Shown here piece by piece: positions 5,801-8,744 of a stretch of DNA of 8,744 bases. The stretch's first letter is position 1, and every line of letters begins with the position of its first letter. The DNA comes from an uncultured Rickettsiales bacterium. GTDB lineage: Bacteria > Pseudomonadota > Alphaproteobacteria > Rickettsiales > UBA1997. A program made the translations under genes and the position numbers. Under the pieces are notes generated by a model, which was given only the letters and a program-made list of their open reading frames with translations, did not search any database and was not told the origin of the DNA. The stretch spans positions 1-8,744 of the forward strand of contig CAPZCD010000045.1 of the NCBI GenBank assembly GCA_948744995.1, given 5' to 3'.

Positions 5801-5948
5801 TTAAACCCCTAATCCAAACTTAAAAAACAACTTTTACTTTAAGGCTATTTTTGTAATTATTAGTAGCAACTATTAATAAATTACCGTTTTTATATATTAT
5901 ATATATTCAGATTAAAATAACTCTTAATAACAAAACAAATTTTAACAT
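5801..5948 (-). pseudogene. Relic of a second outer-membrane barrel gene (3' end)
   Basis: Read on the - strand, 5885 down to 5801 resembles the 3' end of the intact barrel gene (7726 to about 7805). The last stretch is nearly identical and can be read FFKFGLGV-stop against FFKFGLGF-stop; further in, similarity is patchy. An alternative frame reads SLKVKVVF-stop, also ending in Phe as barrel proteins do. Upstream in that frame are an in-frame TGA and a short hydrophobic start MLKFVLLLRVILI (from 5948), possibly the remains of a signal peptide. The middle of the gene is missing. This is what is left of the barrel gene belonging to copy A's cassette. Confidence 0.5.
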
Positions 5949-5976
5949 ATCTAAACCAATTAATCCTAAATTCACC

Positions 5977-7665
5977 TTAAATATTTAAATTATATAGTAA
6001 ATTTTCCAACTGATTTCCTAATTCTCTTTGAGCCCTTATCAGTTTTCCTCCAAGTGAACTGGTTTTTTCTTCTTCTATTACTGAACTTTGTCTTCTGATT
6101 TCTTTTATTTCATTTCGTAAAGCTTCAATATGATTTTTAACTTTTATTTCGCCCATTCTTATTCGTTCATCTTGATAACTAGTAGTACTTCTTATAAAGT
6201 CCTCCTCTTCAGACTTATCTATTAAAGATAATTTTTCTTTTTCTTCTTTTTCTCTCTGTTCTTTTTTTTGTCTTTGTATTTCTCTATTTTCCAGTAGTTT
6301 TTCTTTTCTTTCCTTTATTTTTTCTATTTCTTCATTATCTGATATTTCTATTTCATCATCAGATGATGCATAATCATATATAGAATACTTAGAATTATCT
6401 GTATCTCTTTCTACCAGTTCAATCTGAGACTGAATAAAATCTTTATCGTTCAAATAAGCTATCTCCTGCTCTCTTTTTATCTCCTCTATAAAATTATTTT
6501 GCTGTTCTTCACTAACAAATGAATTTTTTAAGCTTGAATTTTTTTCCATTAACATTCTAGATATCTTTCCGTTAGTCATTATCCATTCTTTCACTATTTT
6601 TTCTTTCAAACTATCAAGTTCTTCTTCAATTTCTGTAAGTCTTTGCTCTTCAAGTTTTAATATCATAAGTTTTAATTTAATAGGAACCATAATAGATTCT
6701 TTAGAAGCGTCACCATGTGGGCCACTACGTTCTATTTTCTTTAAGATTACATACCCAGCGTTTTCATTATCTTTACCTTCTCCATATCTTTCACTAATAG
6801 TTTTATAATTCCCACTTATAACCTCATCAATTGAAACACCCACATTTTCTAAATAAATTTTCTTCTCTGGAGTACCAGCTAATTCCATTTCTATATTATA
6901 TTTAGCTATACGATCCAGTAATATTGGTAATTCTGACATAGACATAACACTATCTGTAGCAAAATAAACTTTATCTTTATCGCGTTTTATCAAAGTTTTA
7001 TCACGTCTTCTAATATAAGAATCATTTTGTCCGAATTCTAATCTGATTTCATTTCTAAGAATAATATCTAAAGGTATCTCTTCAACCCAAAGCTCACTGA
7101 GAAACTTGTCATATGGAACATGTTTTTTTAATACAACTTCTTTAGTTTTACCATTTTCAATAATAATATCACCATTACATTCTTTAAATAATTCTTGACA
7201 ATAGGTATTATCAATATTTAATTCTCCTGTACGCATAATAGCTTCTTTTATAATGCTCCATAAGATTCTAAATACTAAACTGCCTCTATCATCATAGTAA
7301 TTTATTTTTAAATTATACTTGTTACTTCCATCACCTACTAGTACATTGTTTGGCATTCCATTGCTCCAAAGCACAGGGGCTTTAGGTTTTGACTTATCTT
7401 TTTGATTATAAGAATTTTCATCAACAAATGGCACATTTAATTTTTTTAATATTTCTATAAGTTTTTTAATATGTTTTTTTATTCCTGTTTTGTCTCTAGA
7501 CAATATAATTAATTTCAAAGTTTCATTAACCTCTTCTCTTTCTTCTAATTTGTCTTTCGTGAGATTATCTAAAGTTAAAGGTGTATATGATGTTTTACAT
7601 TTAATTAAAGAATCTATAACTTTATCAACTTTTCCATTAATTTCATCACTAACACTATCTGTCAT
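5977..7665 (-). CDS. Copy B: intact hypothetical coiled-coil protein, paralogue of copy A
   Basis: This 562-residue protein belongs to the same unrecognised family as copy A and is its intact member. It has no signal peptide or membrane segment. Blocks shared with A are LKLIILSRDKTGIKKHIKKLI (50-70), YDKFLSELWVEEIP (185-198), RLEFGQND (208-215), KKIYLENVGVSIDEV (268-282), EWIMTNGK (360-367), FIEEIKREQEIAYLNDKDF (392-410) and DDEIEIS (436-442). An acidic patch (436-449) precedes a long charged coiled coil (about 443-530) and a conserved end, KLIRAQRELGNQLE (541-554). Residues 70-185 are poorly conserved. GAGGGTGAG precedes the ATG at 7665. The barrel gene ends 60 bases upstream, so the two may be partly co-transcribed, although B has its own promoter. 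The strong conservation of the C-terminus suggests it matters for function, which supports copy A being really broken when out of frame. It could be a secreted effector or structural cytoplasmic protein. Confidence 0.85.
   Translation of the reverse strand: MTDSVSDEINGKVDKVIDSLIKCKTSYTPLTLDNLTKDKLEEREEVNETLKLIILSRDKTGIKKHIKKLIEILKKLNVPFVDENSYNQKDKSKPKAPVLWSNGMPNNVLVGDGSNKYNLKINYYDDRGSLVFRILWSIIKEAIMRTGELNIDNTYCQELFKECNGDIIIENGKTKEVVLKKHVPYDKFLSELWVEEIPLDIILRNEIRLEFGQNDSYIRRRDKTLIKRDKDKVYFATDSVMSMSELPILLDRIAKYNIEMELAGTPEKKIYLENVGVSIDEVISGNYKTISERYGEGKDNENAGYVILKKIERSGPHGDASKESIMVPIKLKLMILKLEEQRLTEIEEELDSLKEKIVKEWIMTNGKISRMLMEKNSSLKNSFVSEEQQNNFIEEIKREQEIAYLNDKDFIQSQIELVERDTDNSKYSIYDYASSDDEIEISDNEEIEKIKERKEKLLENREIQRQKKEQREKEEKEKLSLIDKSEEEDFIRSTTSYQDERIRMGEIKVKNHIEALRNEIKEIRRQSSVIEEEKTSSLGGKLIRAQRELGNQLENLLYNLNI
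6262..6269 (-). other. Run of eight A inside copy B
   Basis: On the coding strand CAA AAA AAA GAA carries eight A in a row within the coiled coil (around residues 466-469). Here the frame is intact. It is a second slippage-prone run in this family, near but not at the position of the nine-A run in copy A. Confidence 0.6.
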
Positions 7666-7755
7666 CTCACCCTCTATTTTTATGAATAACTAACATTATA
7701 GTAAACAACCAAAACTAATATTCAATCAGAACCCTAATCCAAACTTAAAAAATAA
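7661..7755 (-). repeat. 95-bp direct repeat, copy 2 (before copy B)
   Basis: This partner of the repeat at 5736-5830 has 5 mismatches in 95 ungapped positions. It runs from the start codon of copy B through ribosome binding site and promoter into the last ten or so codons of the barrel gene. The mismatches cluster around the barrel stop codon (TGA here, TAA in the other copy). Confidence 0.9.
7695..7725 (-). promoter_or_regulatory. Probable promoter of copy B
   Basis: On the - strand TTGAAT (plus 7720-7725) directly follows the barrel gene's stop codon, and TATAAT (plus 7695-7700) lies 19 bases further on. Boxes and spacer length are the same as before copy A; the spacer has one substitution. 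Confidence 0.55.
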
Positions 7756-8619
7756 ACTCTTATTTTTATGACTATCAATAGAAGCTATTAATGAGAAGAT
7801 TACTTTCATATTATCATCGATTTTAAAATTACTAGTCAACTTTAGAGAGTTTATACCCTTTCTAATTAGCAAATCCTTACTAATTTGGGCTATTCTTCTA
7901 TTATGTCTAAAATACAAATAATTTTCATCTTTTATAAGGTACTTTACCATTATCTTATCATCAAAATTATCTTTCGGTTTATCATAGGAGTAGGAATAAC
8001 CAACAGTAAAACTTGAATTTAAGCTAAATCTATAACTATAGTCTATACCATACTCCACATTATCTTTTATATTGTCATAAATATAATTCTGCTTGAAATA
8101 TAAATTTAGCAAAGATTCTTTGAAATTTATTTCATAACCTAGAGTATATGTTTCGTATCTAAAAAAGGCCATATTTTGGCTTATGTAGAGTAGCTCATAA
8201 TTGTCATTATTGATGCTATTATGTCTACTATAGTCAAATATTATTTTACTCTTAAAGACTACTGGGGTTTTAATTCTAAAATTAAAATTGTAATAATAAT
8301 GATAAAATCTATCCGGTAATATTATCTCTCGTTTATTTGTTGCAATTATGTTATTGAATATATTTTCCATGTAATAATTGTTATTTATAACATTCTGAGC
8401 TATACTGGAACCAATAGAAATGTAGCTTAAAATATCAACTTCAGCTCCTATACCATAAGTTTCTTTTATTATATTGTTTGAACTCAAAACCATAAATGGT
8501 TCTAAACCTAGTCGTATAACCTTGTTGGCAGAACATTTTTGGGATAGAGTTGCCGCTAATATAGTTGTTATGGTGATAAAAACGCTAGCGCCTGATAAAT
8601 TACTATTATTTCTGGACAA
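7726..8619 (-). CDS. Outer membrane beta-barrel protein
   Basis: The 297-residue product starts with a short Arg-containing segment, a hydrophobic core (about 11-26, ASVFITITTILAATLS) and a likely signal peptidase site after CSA (31). The mature part is rich in Tyr, Phe, Asn and Ser with many alternating hydrophobic/polar strands separated by charged turns (for example FYHYYYNFNFRIK, KIIFDYSRH, YGIDYSYRFSLNSSFTVGYSYSYDK). It ends with SLFFKFGLGF: the alternating last strand and C-terminal Phe are the outer-membrane insertion signal. I place it in the broad class of Rickettsiales-type surface barrel proteins but cannot name a family. The start is odd: the chosen codon is TTG at 8619, while the only strong ribosome binding site lies 21 bases further upstream. 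It is the first gene of the cassette and precedes copy B by 60 bases. Confidence 0.7.
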   Translation of the reverse strand: MSRNNSNLSGASVFITITTILAATLSQKCSANKVIRLGLEPFMVLSSNNIIKETYGIGAEVDILSYISIGSSIAQNVINNNYYMENIFNNIIATNKREIILPDRFYHYYYNFNFRIKTPVVFKSKIIFDYSRHNSINNDNYELLYISQNMAFFRYETYTLGYEINFKESLLNLYFKQNYIYDNIKDNVEYGIDYSYRFSLNSSFTVGYSYSYDKPKDNFDDKIMVKYLIKDENYLYFRHNRRIAQISKDLLIRKGINSLKLTSNFKIDDNMKVIFSLIASIDSHKNKSLFFKFGLGF

Positions 8620-8640
8620 AATTAATATTTCTAACTAATA

Positions 8641-8646
8641 CCTCCT
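8641..8646 (-). promoter_or_regulatory. Strong Shine-Dalgarno upstream of the barrel gene, poorly placed
   Basis: AGGAGG on the - strand is a near-perfect anti-16S match, but no ATG, GTG or TTG lies 5-10 bases downstream in the barrel frame. An in-frame TAG at 8637-8635 limits the frame. In-frame candidates are ATA at 8628 (12 bases away), ATT at 8622 and TTG at 8619 (21 bases away). Confidence 0.5.
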
Positions 8647-8657
8647 ACTAAAAATAT

Positions 8658-8663
8658 AGTATA
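8658..8663 (-). promoter_or_regulatory. Candidate -10 box of the barrel gene
   Basis: TATACT on the - strand lies about 12 bases before the AGGAGG site. No convincing -35 box is found 16-19 bases upstream of it (AGTTTC at spacing 17). The rest of 8664-8744 shows no gene or other recognisable element. Confidence 0.3.
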
Positions 8664-8744
8664 CTTTTTATAAAAAAATAGAAACTAATACTAACCCCAA
8701 CCTCGCTTTTTAAATTTTCTTAAATTCTTTAAAAGCCCTTGAAA

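Larger units (their letters stand above)
5736..5830 (-). repeat. 95-bp direct repeat, copy 1 (before copy A)
   Basis: This segment matches 7661-7755 at 90 of 95 positions without gaps. It covers the start codon of copy A, its ribosome binding site, the promoter, and a relic of the barrel gene's last codons (FFKFGLGV then stop, in the matching frame). Identity drops sharply at both edges: coding sequences inside the paralogous genes diverge at once, and beyond 5830 only weak similarity to the barrel gene remains. Confidence 0.9.

Noticed and set aside
5822..5948. TGA inside the barrel relic as evidence for a reassigned TGA codon
   Set aside because: The intact barrel gene ends in TGA and all long genes avoid in-frame TGA while using TGG for tryptophan, so the code is standard and the relic is decayed.
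7490..7693. 67-codon + strand frame
   Set aside because: Antisense shadow of the start of copy B and its leader; no ribosome binding site.
1..8744. CRISPR array, tRNA/rRNA genes, transposase genes or insertion-sequence ends
   Set aside because: No regularly spaced short repeats, no cloverleaf or rRNA-like segments and no transposase-like frame were found. The only repeats are the 95-bp pair, the 66-bp tandem duplication and small hairpins.

Overview
The window is very AT-rich, uses the standard code (TGA is a stop, tryptophan is TGG), and has many poly-A/poly-T runs. It carries a Gram-negative-type outer-membrane barrel gene, decaying duplicated genes and a candidate effector that would act inside eukaryotic cells. 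Together these suggest a host-associated alphaproteobacterium of the Rickettsiales type. That assignment is inference from composition and gene content, since no taxonomic marker gene is present.

Left part, + strand (1-1847): a strong sigma70-type promoter drives two genes. The first encodes a 97-residue (or shorter) protein I do not recognise. The second encodes a 487-residue protein whose centre carries the H-E-Q-C pattern and local sequence style of YopJ-family acetyltransferases and related CE-clan cysteine proteases. It is the most interesting single gene here. A convergent AT-rich spacer (1848-2054) with two small hairpins follows.

Middle, - strand (2055-3765): a complete ABC-F ATPase (two ABC domains, basic coiled-coil linker, no membrane segments), a ribosome-associated translation factor by family. 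Its roughly 100-nt leader contains a terminator-like hairpin that could act as an attenuator.

Right part, - strand (3766-8744), in transcription order: a signal-peptide-bearing beta-barrel outer membrane protein (7726-8619); an intact 562-residue coiled-coil protein of unknown function, 'copy B' (5977-7665); a relic of the 3' end of a second barrel gene (5801-5948); and 'copy A', a paralogue of B (3766-5740). Copy A is broken into 512- and 155-codon reading frames by one extra base in a run of nine A. Removing one A rebuilds a 657-residue protein aligned with B through its C-terminus. The arrangement is best read as tandem duplication of a [barrel + coiled-coil protein] cassette, with later decay of one barrel copy and a frameshift in its partner.

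A 95-bp segment spanning the end of the barrel gene, the promoter, the ribosome binding site and the start codon is about 95% identical between the two cassette copies, although the coding regions next to it have diverged heavily. This points to gene conversion, recent recombination or strong constraint on the regulatory segment. The YopJ-like gene and the duplicated cassette are the two candidates for undescribed host-interaction biology.
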